A DNA stretch of 64,000 bases, taken from contig NZ_AP025637.1 of assembly GCF_022846615.1 (NCBI RefSeq), forward strand, positions 62,001-126,000. The letters are read 5' to 3'. Each line of letters opens with the position of its first letter. Positions within the stretch are counted from its first letter, which is position 1. Positions 52,484 through 60,951 of the stretch are shown one piece after another. The stretch comes from Roseomonas fluvialis. Its GTDB lineage: Bacteria > Pseudomonadota > Alphaproteobacteria > Acetobacterales > Acetobacteraceae. The translations under genes were made by a program, and so were the position numbers. The notes under the pieces are model-generated. The model was not told the origin of the DNA. It was given only the letters and a program-made list of their open reading frames with translations, and ran no database searches.

Positions 52484-53236
52484 TCAGCTTCGACGGAACA
52501 GGACGGAACCGAGCCACCCGGCCAGGGCGGCCAACACGATGCAGCCCACACCGTACAGCAGGGGCGCATTGCGGGCGATGCCGGCGATCCAGGCGGCGGA
52601 GCCCACCCGGTCCACGCGCAGGAACAGTTCCTGCCGCGCCACGATGCGCCGTTCGCGCACCAGCAGCACTTCCACGCGGTAGTCGCCGGTCTGCACCGTG
52701 TCGGGGAAGGACACGCGCGCGGAGAACAGCCGCCCGCCGGCCACGGTCACGGGCGCGGCGTATTCCTGCCAACGCCCGTCCCGCTGCTTGAGTTCGAGCA
52801 GCGCCGCGCGGAAGGCCGGCCCCTGCGCCCCCACCACGCGCAGCGGCAGCGCATCGAGCCCGAGCCGGCCGGTGCGCCGCACATCCTCGGGCAGCACCTC
52901 CCAGACCGGGCGTGTGCCCGCGATGGCGTAGAAGCCCGGAATCTCCGGGAAGGTCGCGGCCGGTCCATTCACCCAGAAGCCGAGCACGTTCACCTTGCGC
53001 CGCACGACGGTCGGCTGCGATGGGCCCCAGGCAACCACCACCACGTCCTCGCCGGTCTGCGGGCCGATCAGGTTCTCGGTGGCACCGAAGACGATGACCG
53101 AGGCGCCGGTGAAGCCGGTGGTGATCTCGACCCGGTCGGTGGACAGGTCCGCCGTGAGCAGCGGCGTGCTCGGCGCCTGCTGCGCGCGCGCGGGTAGCGC
53201 GGCCAGCAGAACCAGCAGCAGTGCCGCCCATCTCAT
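52484..53236 (-). CDS. TIGR02186 family membrane-anchored protein
   Basis: A 250-residue exported protein with an N-terminal signal (MRWAALLLVLLAALPARAQQ) and one C-terminal membrane helix (about 228-246, LLYGVGCIVLAALAGWL). The periplasmic part is beta-rich: LSTDRVEITTGFTGASVIVF and VAWGPSQPTVVRRKVNVLGF are the family pattern I recall as TIGR02186, proteins encoded beside TauE/SafE sulfite exporters in alphaproteobacteria. That is exactly its position here. A role in exporter function is an inference from this neighbourhood. Confidence 0.85.
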   Translation of the reverse strand: MRWAALLLVLLAALPARAQQAPSTPLLTADLSTDRVEITTGFTGASVIVFGATENLIGPQTGEDVVVVAWGPSQPTVVRRKVNVLGFWVNGPAATFPEIPGFYAIAGTRPVWEVLPEDVRRTGRLGLDALPLRVVGAQGPAFRAALLELKQRDGRWQEYAAPVTVAGGRLFSARVSFPDTVQTGDYRVEVLLVRERRIVARQELFLRVDRVGSAAWIAGIARNAPLLYGVGCIVLAALAGWLGSVLFRRS

Positions 53237-53337
53237 GGACTTGCGCGCAGCCGCCACACCGGGTCCGATCGACGCTTGCTTCGATGGGTGCCCGTCAACC
53301 CTGCGCGCCGACAAGGCCGGGCGGAGACCCGGCCGTG

Positions 53338-54255
53338 TCATCGTGCCGGACCGATCGCAAACAGGTTCTCCGGCGCGCGGATCAGGTCCCAGGCCAGGCC
53401 GATCGCCACCCCGAGCACCAACAGGCCGAGCAGCGCGCGGGTTTCCTCCCCGCGCAGCTTGGTGCCCATCGAAGCGCCGAACTGCGCCCCGGCGACACCG
53501 CCGGCGAGCAGCAGCAGCGTGAGGACGATATCCACGCTGCCCACCTGCCAGGCCTGCAGCAGCGTCACGTTGGCGGCGACGAACACCACCTGGAACAGCG
53601 ACGTGCCGATCACCACGCTGGTCGGCATGCCGAGCAGGTAGATCATCGCCGGCACCAGCATGAAGCCGCCACCCACGCCCATCACGGCCGACAGGATGCC
53701 GATCAGGAAGCCCACCAGCAGCGGCGGCACGATCGAGATGTACAGGCGCGACTTCCGGAAGCGCATCTTCATCGGCAGGCCGTGCAGCCAGGTGTGTTCC
53801 CCCAGACGCGTGGGCGCCGCCCCGCCGGTGCGCCGGCGGCGGATGATGGCGCGCACGCTTTCGCGCACCATCAGCATGCCGACCGTGCCCAGCACCACCA
53901 CGTAGAAGAACGACACCGCGACATCGACCTGGCCGGCGCGCCGCAATGCCGCGAACAACTGCACGCCCAGCGCCGAGCCGACGAAGCCGCCGGCCAGCAG
54001 CACGAGCCCCATGCGGATGTCGACATTGTCGCGCCGCCATTGCGCGATCAGCCCCGAGACCGACGCGCCCAGCGTCTGGTTCGCGCCCGAAGCGACCGCG
54101 ACCGGGGACGGGATGCCGATCAGGATCAGCAGCGGCGTCAGCAGGAAGCCACCGCCCACGCCGAACAGCCCCGACAACCAGCCCACGCCAAAGCCGATGC
54201 CCAGCAGCAGCAGGGCATCCACGCTCATTTCGGCGATCGGCAGGTAGACCTGCAT
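53338..54255 (-). CDS. Sulfite exporter TauE/SafE family protein
   Basis: A 305-residue inner-membrane transporter with two homologous halves. Each opens with the TSUP motif: GFGVGWLSGLFGVGGGFLLT near the N-terminus and GFLIGILSAVMGVGGGFMLV in the second half. About eight helices are present, with a basic cytoplasmic loop RAIIRRRRTGGAAP in the middle. The family moves sulfite, sulfonates or related organic anions. Start MQVYLPIAEM at 54255. It is divergent from the 5'-nucleotidase gene and first in an operon with TIGR02186 and Usp genes. Confidence 0.92.
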   Translation of the reverse strand: MQVYLPIAEMSVDALLLLGIGFGVGWLSGLFGVGGGFLLTPLLILIGIPSPVAVASGANQTLGASVSGLIAQWRRDNVDIRMGLVLLAGGFVGSALGVQLFAALRRAGQVDVAVSFFYVVVLGTVGMLMVRESVRAIIRRRRTGGAAPTRLGEHTWLHGLPMKMRFRKSRLYISIVPPLLVGFLIGILSAVMGVGGGFMLVPAMIYLLGMPTSVVIGTSLFQVVFVAANVTLLQAWQVGSVDIVLTLLLLAGGVAGAQFGASMGTKLRGEETRALLGLLVLGVAIGLAWDLIRAPENLFAIGPAR

Positions 54256-54293
54256 CGCGCGCCCCGCGCTTCGGTTCGGGTGAATCGACGAAC

Positions 54294-54315
54294 CCGCCGG
54301 GTGTGAACCCGGCGG
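54294..54315. promoter_or_regulatory. Inverted repeat in the tauE / 5'-nucleotidase intergenic region
   Basis: CCGCCGGGT-gtga-ACCCGGCGG is a perfect 9-bp inverted repeat with a 4-nt spacer. It lies between the divergent starts at 54255 and 54386, a place fit for an operator or a leader hairpin. No consensus was recognised. Confidence 0.4.
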
Positions 54316-54385
54316 CGCCATGCGGCAAGGGACAATCGCCGCAGGACAGGGCAGGATTGCGGCAGCCGCATCCGAGAGGCCACAG

Positions 54386-55972
54386 ATGATCTTTCACCGC
54401 CGCCTGCTGCTCGGCGCCCTGCTTGCCGCACCGGCGCTGCGCAGCGCGCGCGCTCAGGCCGCGCACCGTGTCCGGATCATCCACACCAACGATTTCCACA
54501 GCCGCCACGAACCCGTCGCGCGCGCCTCCGGCGCGGCGTGCCGGGCGAACGACCCCTGCCTCGGCGGATCGGCGCGCCTGGCAGGCGGTGTCGCGGCCGC
54601 GCGGGCCGAGGCCGCGGCGGCCGGACGCGCCGTGGTCGCGGTCGATGCGGGCGACCAGTTCATGGGCTCGCTGTTCTACACGCAGCATCGCGGCGCGGCG
54701 GAACTCGCCGTCATGCGCGCCTGGGGCTGCGAGGCGATGACACTCGGCAACCACGAATTCGACAATGGCCCGCAGACGCTCGCGCGCTTCGCCGCCGGCG
54801 CCGACTTCCCGATCCTGGCCGCCAATATCGACGCCAGCGCCGAACCGCTGCTGGCAGGCCGCATCCGCCCCTGGTTCGAAACGGTGCGCGGCGGCGCGCG
54901 CATCGCCTTCGTGGGCGTCATCACGCCGGAGACGCCGCAATTGTCCTCGCCCGGCCGCAACCTGCGCTTCACGGACCCGGCCGAGGCCGCCGCGCGCGCC
55001 ATCGCCACCATCCGCGCACAGGGGCCGGCGACCATCGTGCTGCTGTCGCACATGGGCCTGGGCGCCGATCGGCGCATCGCCGAACAGGTGGCTGGCATCG
55101 ATGCCATCATCGGCGGGCATTCGCACACGCTGCTGGCGGCCGAACCCGATGCCGACGGGCCGTCCCCCACGCTGGTCGACGGGCGCGACCGCACCGTGCG
55201 CATCCTGCAGACCGGCGCCTACGGGCGCTTCCTCGGGCGGCTCGACCTCGACCTCGCGCCCGATGGGCGCATCGCGGCACAGGGCGGGTCCACCATCCAA
55301 CTCGGCGCCGAATTCGCGGAGGATGCGCGTGTCGCCGCGCTGGTCGCGGAACTCGCCCGCCCGCTCGAGGAAACCCGCCGCCGCCCGGTCGGCCGCCTGC
55401 CCGCCGCCCTGCCCAACGGCGATTGCCGTCGCGGCGAATGCGCGCTCGGCAATCTGGTGACCGAGGCGATGCTGGCCGCCATCCCCGGGGCCGAGATCGC
55501 CATCACCAATGGCGGCGGCCTGCGCGCCGGCCTGCCCGAGGGCCAGGTGACGATCGGCGACGTGCTGACCGTGCTGCCCTTTGGCAATACCGTCGCGGTA
55601 ATGGGCCTGCGCGGCGCCGACGTGCTGGCCGCGATCGAGCATGGCCTGTCGCAGGGGGCTGGCACCGCCGGGCGCTTCCCGCAGGTGGCCGGCATCCGCT
55701 TCGCCTGGGACCCGACCGCCCCGCCAGGCAGTCGCGTGCGAGGCGTGCAGGTGGCGCAGGGCGGCGGCTTCGCGCCGCTCGACCCCGGGCGGGTCTATCG
55801 CGTCCTGACCAACGACTTCATGCGCAAGGGTGGCGACGGCTACGTGATGTTCCGCGACCGCGCGCTCGACCCGTACGATACCGGGCCGGTGCTGGACGAG
55901 GTGGTGGCCGACAGGATCGCCCGCGGCCAGGTCGCGGGCGTGCCCGTGGATGGACGCATCGTGGCGCGCTGA
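54386..55972 (+). CDS. Bifunctional metallophosphatase / 5'-nucleotidase
   Basis: A 528-residue periplasmic enzyme of the UshA/5'-nucleotidase family. The signal peptide is about residues 1-24 (IFHRRLLLGALLAAPALRSA). The metallophosphatase domain shows IIHTNDFHSRHEP, VAVDAGDQFMGSLFY, TLGNHEFDNGP, LLSHMGLGADRRIAE and IDAIIGGHSHTLL, the full set of two-metal ligands. The C-terminal 5'-nucleotidase domain has GNLVTEAMLAAIPGAEIAIT, NGGGLRAGLPEGQVTIGDV and VYRVLTNDFMRKGGDGYVMF. It should release phosphate from nucleotides outside the cytoplasm. The start at 54386 is the codon that begins the signal peptide. Confidence 0.93.
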   Translation: MIFHRRLLLGALLAAPALRSARAQAAHRVRIIHTNDFHSRHEPVARASGAACRANDPCLGGSARLAGGVAAARAEAAAAGRAVVAVDAGDQFMGSLFYTQHRGAAELAVMRAWGCEAMTLGNHEFDNGPQTLARFAAGADFPILAANIDASAEPLLAGRIRPWFETVRGGARIAFVGVITPETPQLSSPGRNLRFTDPAEAAARAIATIRAQGPATIVLLSHMGLGADRRIAEQVAGIDAIIGGHSHTLLAAEPDADGPSPTLVDGRDRTVRILQTGAYGRFLGRLDLDLAPDGRIAAQGGSTIQLGAEFAEDARVAALVAELARPLEETRRRPVGRLPAALPNGDCRRGECALGNLVTEAMLAAIPGAEIAITNGGGLRAGLPEGQVTIGDVLTVLPFGNTVAVMGLRGADVLAAIEHGLSQGAGTAGRFPQVAGIRFAWDPTAPPGSRVRGVQVAQGGGFAPLDPGRVYRVLTNDFMRKGGDGYVMFRDRALDPYDTGPVLDEVVADRIARGQVAGVPVDGRIVAR

Positions 55973-56025
55973 GCGCCGGTGAGGGACGTACGAATGCGCC
56001 CCATGGCGCAGTCGCCACCAGGCGG

Positions 56026-56478
56026 TCAGCCCAGCCGCGTCTCGATCTGCGCGAGCCGCGCCTCGACCCGCGCGGCGCGCTCGGCCGCGACGGCGCCGAG
56101 CGCATCGGCCAGCTGCCGGTGCAATGCGCGCAGCTCGAGGTCGGGCACCGTGCCGACGGCCGCGACCAGTCCGGCCAGCGCCGCGCCCAGGCCATCCGGC
56201 GGCGGGGCGGCGCCCGGGGTGGTCTCGGCCGCGGCGGGCACGGCCTCCGCCTGCGCTTCGCCGGCGAAGGTCACCACCACGCCGAGCGCGCGGCCCTCTG
56301 CGCTGCCGGCGACCTCCTGGATCACCTGCCGGCGGATATCGGGGCGGTTCTCCACCCGCTGCAGGTGGTGGCGGTAGCCGTCCTCGTCCGGCCAGCGATT
56401 GAGGATCACCGTGTAGAGGTTCACGACGAATTCGTGGTCGCTGCCGTCCAGCAGCTCGCTGCCGTTCACCTCGCGCAT
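56026..56478 (-). CDS. DUF4214 domain-containing protein
   Basis: A 150-residue protein. The first half is a single DUF4214 repeat: DHEFVVNLYTVILNRWPDED and GYRHHLQRVENRPDIRRQVI follow the usual 'fv..lY...l.R.pD..G...w...l' pattern. The second half has an Ala/Pro linker (PAAAETTPGAAPPPDGLG) and a C-terminal helix likely to form a coiled coil (LADALGAVAAERAARVEARL). DUF4214 is usually part of large surface or S-layer proteins; a short free-standing copy is less common. No signal peptide is seen. Confidence 0.82.
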   Translation of the reverse strand: MREVNGSELLDGSDHEFVVNLYTVILNRWPDEDGYRHHLQRVENRPDIRRQVIQEVAGSAEGRALGVVVTFAGEAQAEAVPAAAETTPGAAPPPDGLGAALAGLVAAVGTVPDLELRALHRQLADALGAVAAERAARVEARLAQIETRLG

Positions 56479-56529
56479 CGGGTCCTCCGTTGGTCCGCGG
56501 GCGTCAATGCCCGCGCCCGGCGCGAATGG

Positions 56530-56970
56530 TCAACGACGTTCCCTGAAGAAATCGCGCAGCAGGGCGGCGCAGTCGCTCTCGCGCAGCCCGCCCACCACCT
56601 CCGGCGCGTGGTGGCACGATGGCGCGGCGAAGATGCGCGCGCCATGCTCCACGCCGCCGCCCTTGGGGTCATAGGCGCCGAAGACCAGGCGCTTCAGCCG
56701 GAAGAAGGACGCCGCCTGGGCGCACATCGGGCAGGGTTCCAGCGTGACGGTCAGGGTGCAGCCGACCAGGCGGGGGGTTTGCAGGATCGCGGCGGCGGCG
56801 CGCAGGGCGAGGATCTCGGCATGGGCGGTGGGGTCGTGGCGCGCCTCGACCTCGTTGCCGGCGGCGGCGAGGACGGCACCGGATTCATCGGTGACGACGG
56901 CGCCGACTGGCACTTCGCCACGCGCGGCCGCGGCCGCGGCCTCGCGCAGGGCCAGTTCGATGGGGGTCAT
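56530..56970 (-). CDS. tadA: tRNA-specific adenosine deaminase TadA (nucleoside deaminase)
   Basis: A 146-residue zinc deaminase expected to convert A34 to inosine in tRNA-Arg(ACG). The zinc ligand and proton shuttle are His50 and Glu52 in DPTAHAEILALRAA, and the other zinc ligands Cys80 and Cys83 are in LEPCPMCAQAAS. EVPVGAVVTDESGAVLAAAG, GNEVEARHD and KRLVFGAYDPKGGGVEHG fit the family. The PCPMCAQA loop (family more often PCxMCAGA) and the short C-terminus make a general nucleoside deaminase a possible alternative. The start at 56970 gives a normal length. Confidence 0.88.
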   Translation of the reverse strand: MTPIELALREAAAAAARGEVPVGAVVTDESGAVLAAAGNEVEARHDPTAHAEILALRAAAAILQTPRLVGCTLTVTLEPCPMCAQAASFFRLKRLVFGAYDPKGGGVEHGARIFAAPSCHHAPEVVGGLRESDCAALLRDFFRERR

Positions 56971-57058
56971 CGCGGCGCCACTCCAGGCAAGGCGAGCGGA
57001 TGCACGGTGGCGGATCGGCCTGCTACCGCGCGCGGAGGAGCGGGTGCTCGCGTCGGTC

Positions 57059-57418
57059 TCAGATGCTCGCCTGCCAGAACAGGACGACATCGGAAAACCG
57101 AATGGTGCGCGAGTCACTCGAGCTGCTGTTGTAGCTGAAGACATTCTCGCCTGGCTTGACCACGCCGGCTGCCACCACCTCCTGGAAAAACCGGACCGGA
57201 CGCGAATCGCCACTGTTGGCCGTCCAGGTCCATACGAGCGCGCCGTTCAGTCGAACATTGACCGTAACCCCGTCGTCACTGTCCGCGTCAAACATGAAAC
57301 TCAGGATCGACCGTGACGAGGGATGTATATTGTCCGGTACGGTGAAATTGCGTGTATCAACGCTTTTCTCTGAAATCCAGTCATCAACGATGATGGAATA
57401 GTCCGCCACCCGCGCCAT
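57059..57418 (-). CDS. Unknown beta-rich protein, paralogue 1 of a tandem pair
   Basis: A 119-residue protein with lower GC and more Asn, Ser and Asp codons than its surroundings. It shares with the next gene upstream (57481-57870) the start MARVADYSII, then FTVPDNIH, SRS, VRLNGALVWTW, RFFQEVVAAGVVKPGEN and the ending SDVVLFWQASI. Predicted structure is all-beta, perhaps a carbohydrate-binding-like sandwich, with a nearly invariant Trp-rich core. There is no signal peptide. A ribosome binding site (AAAGGAT) lies upstream. I do not recognise the family, and no neighbouring gene suggests a role. Confidence 0.75.
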   Translation of the reverse strand: MARVADYSIIVDDWISEKSVDTRNFTVPDNIHPSSRSILSFMFDADSDDGVTVNVRLNGALVWTWTANSGDSRPVRFFQEVVAAGVVKPGENVFSYNSSSSDSRTIRFSDVVLFWQASI

Positions 57419-57480
57419 GTGATGATCCTTTCTGCAAGGGTGTCTTCAAGACAAAGAATTACTTGATATTCTTGTTTCCT

Positions 57481-57870
57481 CTAAATCTCGGCCTGCCACC
57501 ACAGCACGGCGTCAGATATGCTGATGATCGAGAGCCCGCCGTCGGGATCGTTGAATTTGACTTTCACCTCGAACCTGTTGTCGCCGGGCTTGACGATGCC
57601 CGCCGGCACGACTTCCTGGAACACGCGCGTGGGATTTTCGCTGTTCGTCCAGTTCCAGGTCCAGACCACGCTGCCATTCAACAAAACGCGGGTCGACATT
57701 CCGTCGAAGGACCCAAAGGGAACATCGCCCGAGTCTAACCCGCGTGCCTTGATTTTGAACCGCAAGACAGAACGCGATCCTGCATGAATGTTGTCTGGCA
57801 CCGTGAAATCGACATTGCTGTCCTGAATCACGTTGTCGGAAATGATGGAATAGTCGGCAACCCGCGCCAT
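57481..57870 (-). CDS. Unknown beta-rich protein, paralogue 2 of a tandem pair
   Basis: A 129-residue protein clearly related to the following gene: MARVADYSIISDNVIQDSNV, FTVPDNIHAGSRSVLRFKI, VLLNGSVVWTWNWTNSENP, VFQEVVPAGIVKPGDNRFEV and the end SDAVLWWQAEI line up with it over the whole length, with about ten extra residues in the middle (LDSGDVPFGSFDG). The base composition is lower in GC than nearby genes, suggesting horizontal arrival or a different selection. The start MARVADY at 57870 is supported by the paralogue. A strong AAAAGGATC precedes the ATG. Confidence 0.75.
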   Translation of the reverse strand: MARVADYSIISDNVIQDSNVDFTVPDNIHAGSRSVLRFKIKARGLDSGDVPFGSFDGMSTRVLLNGSVVWTWNWTNSENPTRVFQEVVPAGIVKPGDNRFEVKVKFNDPDGGLSIISISDAVLWWQAEI

Positions 57871-57887
57871 GTCAGGATCCTTTTCCA

Positions 57888-57906
57888 GGTTCGAAAGGTT
57901 CGAACC
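57888..57906. promoter_or_regulatory. Inverted repeat upstream of the paralogue pair
   Basis: GGTTCGAA-agg-TTCGAACC is a perfect 8-bp inverted repeat 17 nt before the ATG at 57870. It could be an operator overlapping the transcript start or a hairpin near the ribosome binding site. The rest of the 229-nt interval to the monooxygenase gene shows only a lone TTGACC hexamer (57968-57973) that could be a -35 box for that gene. Confidence 0.45.
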
Positions 57907-58099
57907 CGAATACTTGCCCGAATTTTCCATGCGGCTCACCGGATCGGCGGCGGCTGGATGACGCTAGTTGACCTGAACGTCTCGCGCAACGTTTGGCTGG
58001 ACCGCAGCGACCGCCGGCTTTGGCCCGGCGCGGCCGCGCCCCGACGCTTGCCGCGCGGGCCCGCTGGGCTGAGGATCGCACCAACCACCGGAGGACACC

Positions 58100-59755
58100 A
58101 TGCCCGAGGCCCCGATCCCGCCCGACGCTGCCGAAGACCGCTTCGATGCCCTGGTGATCGGCGCCGGCTTTGCCGGGCTGTACCAGCTGCACGCGCTGCG
58201 CGACCGGCTCGGCCTGCGGGTGCGCGTCCTGGAGGCCGCCGATGGCGTGGGCGGCACCTGGTGGTGGAACCGCTACCCGGGGGCGCGCTGCGATTCCGAA
58301 AGCCACGCCTACGCCTTCTATTTCTCCGATGACCTGCTGCAATCCTGGGACTGGTCGGAACGCTACCCGCAGCAGCCCGAGATCCTGCGCTACCTGAACC
58401 ACGTGGCCAACCGGCTGGACCTGAAGCGCGACATCGCCTTCGGCACGCGCGTCACGCAGGCGCGATGGGACGAGGCTGCCGGGCTGTGGCGCGTCGCGAC
58501 CGGCACGGGCCGGCGCTACGCCGCGCCCTTCCTCATCACTGCGGTGGGGTGCCTGTCCTCGGCCAATATCCCCGACATCCCGGGTGCGGCGGATTTCGCC
58601 GGCACCATCCACCACACCGGCGAATGGCCGCACGACGGCGTGGACTTCACCGGCAAGCGCGTGGGCATGATCGGCACCGGATCGACCGGCATCCAGGCCG
58701 CACCGGTGCTGGCCGAGACGGCCGCGCATCTCACGGTGTTCCAGCGCACCGCGAACTATTCCATCCCGGCGCGCAACCGCCCGCTGGACGATGCCTTCAA
58801 GCGCTGGGCGAAGGACAACGCCGCCGAGATCCGCGCCGCGATGCACAGCACCACGAACGGGCATCCCTGGCCGCTCGGGACACGCTCCGCGCTCGAGGTC
58901 GGCGCCGAGGAGCGCGAGGCCGCGTTCCGCGCCGCATGGGAGAAAGGCGGCCTGGCGCTGCGCGCGACCTTCCGCGACATCCTGACCAGCCGCGCCGCCA
59001 ATGACACCGCCGCCGACTTCATCAAGGCCCGTATCCGCGAGGTGGTGAAGGACCCCGCCACGGCGGCGAAACTGGCCGACATCGACCACCCCTTTGCCAC
59101 CAAGCGCCCGCCGATCGACACCGGCTATTTCGAGACGTTCAATCGCGACAACGTGGACCTGGTCGATATCCGCGCCGACCCGATCGCGCGCATCACGCCG
59201 ACAGGGATCACGCTGCGCAGCGGTGCGGAATACGCGCTGGACGGCATCGTCTTCGCGACCGGCTTCGACGCCATGACGGGCGCGCTGCTGCGCATGGACA
59301 TCGCCGGGCGCGGCGCGCTGCCGCTGGCCGAAGCCTGGGCGGCCGGGCCGCGCACGCAGCTCGGCCTGCAGGTGCCGGGCTTCCCGAACCTGTTCACCAT
59401 CACCGGCCCGGGCAGCCCGTCGGTGCTGACCAACATGCCGGTCGCGATCGAACAGCATGTCGAATGGATCACGGACTGCATCGCGCATCTGCGCCGCGAG
59501 GGCCTCGCCACCATCGAGGCGACGGACGACGCCGCCGAGGCCTGGGTCGCGCATGTGAACGACGCCGCGAATGCGACGCTGATGCCCCAGGCGGGCCATT
59601 CCTGGTACCTGGGTGCCAACGTGCCGGGCAAGCCGCGCGTCTTCATGCCCTATGCCGGCGGCATGGCGCGCTACCGCGTGATCTGCGCGGATGTGGCGGC
59701 GCAGGGCTATCCAGGCTTCGTGACCGCACCGCAGGGCGAACGCGTTCCGGCCTGA
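58100..59755 (+). CDS. Flavin-containing (Baeyer-Villiger-type) monooxygenase
   Basis: A 551-residue FAD- and NADPH-dependent monooxygenase that would insert oxygen into ketones or cyclic ketones. The FAD Rossmann loop is VIGAGFAGLYQLH (near residue 21), followed by GGTWWWNRYPGARCDSES, typical of cyclohexanone-monooxygenase-like enzymes. The NADPH loop is VGMIGTGSTGIQAAP. The Baeyer-Villiger fingerprint FxGxxxHxxxW[PD] appears as FAGTIHHTGEWP. The C-terminal active-site segment contains ITGPGSPSVLTNMPVAIEQH. The start at 58100 has a GGAGGA upstream. The substrate is unknown. Confidence 0.92.
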   Translation: MPEAPIPPDAAEDRFDALVIGAGFAGLYQLHALRDRLGLRVRVLEAADGVGGTWWWNRYPGARCDSESHAYAFYFSDDLLQSWDWSERYPQQPEILRYLNHVANRLDLKRDIAFGTRVTQARWDEAAGLWRVATGTGRRYAAPFLITAVGCLSSANIPDIPGAADFAGTIHHTGEWPHDGVDFTGKRVGMIGTGSTGIQAAPVLAETAAHLTVFQRTANYSIPARNRPLDDAFKRWAKDNAAEIRAAMHSTTNGHPWPLGTRSALEVGAEEREAAFRAAWEKGGLALRATFRDILTSRAANDTAADFIKARIREVVKDPATAAKLADIDHPFATKRPPIDTGYFETFNRDNVDLVDIRADPIARITPTGITLRSGAEYALDGIVFATGFDAMTGALLRMDIAGRGALPLAEAWAAGPRTQLGLQVPGFPNLFTITGPGSPSVLTNMPVAIEQHVEWITDCIAHLRREGLATIEATDDAAEAWVAHVNDAANATLMPQAGHSWYLGANVPGKPRVFMPYAGGMARYRVICADVAAQGYPGFVTAPQGERVPA

Positions 59756-59873
59756 GCCGCGCCCTGGACTGCGTCTGGTTGGCGCCGCACGAAGCCCGAC
59801 ACCGGCCCCCCATCCCTCAGGGGTGGCCGGGCGTGGCGCGGGCCGGTGCCGCCGGGTCCGCGGGGCGCCGCCG

Positions 59874-60179
59874 TCAGAACGTTACGCGCGGCGGCGGCAG
59901 CGGCGTGCCTGGCGGAATGGCGCCGGCGCGGATCATGCACTCATGATACAGTTGCGGCAGGAGCACGAGCAGTTGCTGGCGGATGTTCTCGGCATTTGCG
60001 GCGTTGCCGCCGGCCTCGGAGCCCAGCCGGCGCACCTGCGGGTCACGCTCGATCTCGCTGCGGCAGGCGGCGGCGACCGGCCCTGGGTCCTGCGGCACAT
60101 TGGCCCAGACGCCACCGCCGCAACCGCTGGTGCCGAGCGCCAGGGCCAGCATCGGCACCGCAAGCCATGAACGCGTCAT
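59874..60179 (-). CDS. Small lipoprotein, unknown function
   Basis: A 101-residue predicted lipoprotein: MTRSWLAVPMLALALGTSGC has the lipobox GTSGC with Cys20. The mature part is mostly helical (ACRSEIERDPQVRRLGSEAG, then AENIRQQLLVLLPQLYHECM) with two more cysteines that may be paired, and a Pro-rich end. It lies 16 nt after nth on the same strand and is likely cotranscribed. No family is recognised. The 118 nt between its stop and the monooxygenase stop hold no gene. Confidence 0.75.
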   Translation of the reverse strand: MTRSWLAVPMLALALGTSGCGGGVWANVPQDPGPVAAACRSEIERDPQVRRLGSEAGGNAANAENIRQQLLVLLPQLYHECMIRAGAIPPGTPLPPPRVTF

Positions 60180-60195
60180 CGGTCGTTCCTCCCCC

Positions 60196-60912
60196 TCATG
60201 CCGGCGGCGCCAGCACCTTGTCGCGATAGTTGCAGAAGGCGCGCGCCACGCAGCGCCAGCATTCCGGTGCGCGCGCCTTGCACACGTAGCGCCCGTGCAG
60301 GATCAGCCAGTGATGCGCATCGCGCAGCAGCGCCGGCGGGCAGCGCTTGACCAGGCGTTCCTCGACTTCGCGCACGTTGCGGCCCGGCGCCAGGCCGCAC
60401 CGGTTGCCCAGGCGGAAGATGTGCGTGTCGACCGCCATCGTCTCCTGCCCGAACACCACGTTCAGCACCACGTTGGCGGTCTTGCGCCCCACCCCGGGCA
60501 GCGCTTCCAGCGCCGCGCGGTCGGCCGGCACCTGCCCGCCATGCTTGTCCACCAGGTCGCGTGCCAGGGCGGCCACGTTGCGCGCCTTGCCCTGCCACAG
60601 GCCTATGGTGCGGATGTAGGGGCCGATGCCCTCCGCCCCCAGCGCGGCCATGGCGGCCGGCGTAGGCGCCGCCGCGAACAGGGCGGGCGTGCAGCGGTTC
60701 ACCGCCGCGTCGGTCGTCTGGGCCGAGAGCACCACGGCCACAAGCAGCGTGAAGGGGTCGGTGTACAGAAGCTCGGTTTCCGGCGCCGGATTGGCGACAG
60801 CCAGGGACCGGATGAAGGCCTCCGCCTGTGCCGCGGGCATCATGCGCGCGCGGCGCGGCGCGGTCGCGCTGCCGTGGTCGATACGCTTCGGTTTCGCGGG
60901 GCGTGCGGGCAT
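60196..60912 (-). CDS. nth: Endonuclease III (DNA glycosylase/AP lyase)
   Basis: Nth (238 residues) removes oxidised pyrimidines and cleaves the abasic site. The helix-hairpin-helix is LEALPGVGRKTANVVLN with the catalytic lysine in GVGRKTA, and the catalytic Asp is in AVDTHIFRLGNR. The [4Fe-4S] cluster ligands have the standard spacing: CKARAPECWRCVARAFC (Cys-x6-Cys-x2-Cys-x5-Cys). The first ~25 residues are a basic tail; a start at one of two later Met codons (MMPAAQAEAF) is an alternative. It is divergent from the DUF2244 gene, with 39 nt between. Confidence 0.96.
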   Translation of the reverse strand: MPARPAKPKRIDHGSATAPRRARMMPAAQAEAFIRSLAVANPAPETELLYTDPFTLLVAVVLSAQTTDAAVNRCTPALFAAAPTPAAMAALGAEGIGPYIRTIGLWQGKARNVAALARDLVDKHGGQVPADRAALEALPGVGRKTANVVLNVVFGQETMAVDTHIFRLGNRCGLAPGRNVREVEERLVKRCPPALLRDAHHWLILHGRYVCKARAPECWRCVARAFCNYRDKVLAPPA

Positions 60913-60951
60913 GGCTGGTATCCGGGCGATCCTCGCCTATCCTGTGACCCG

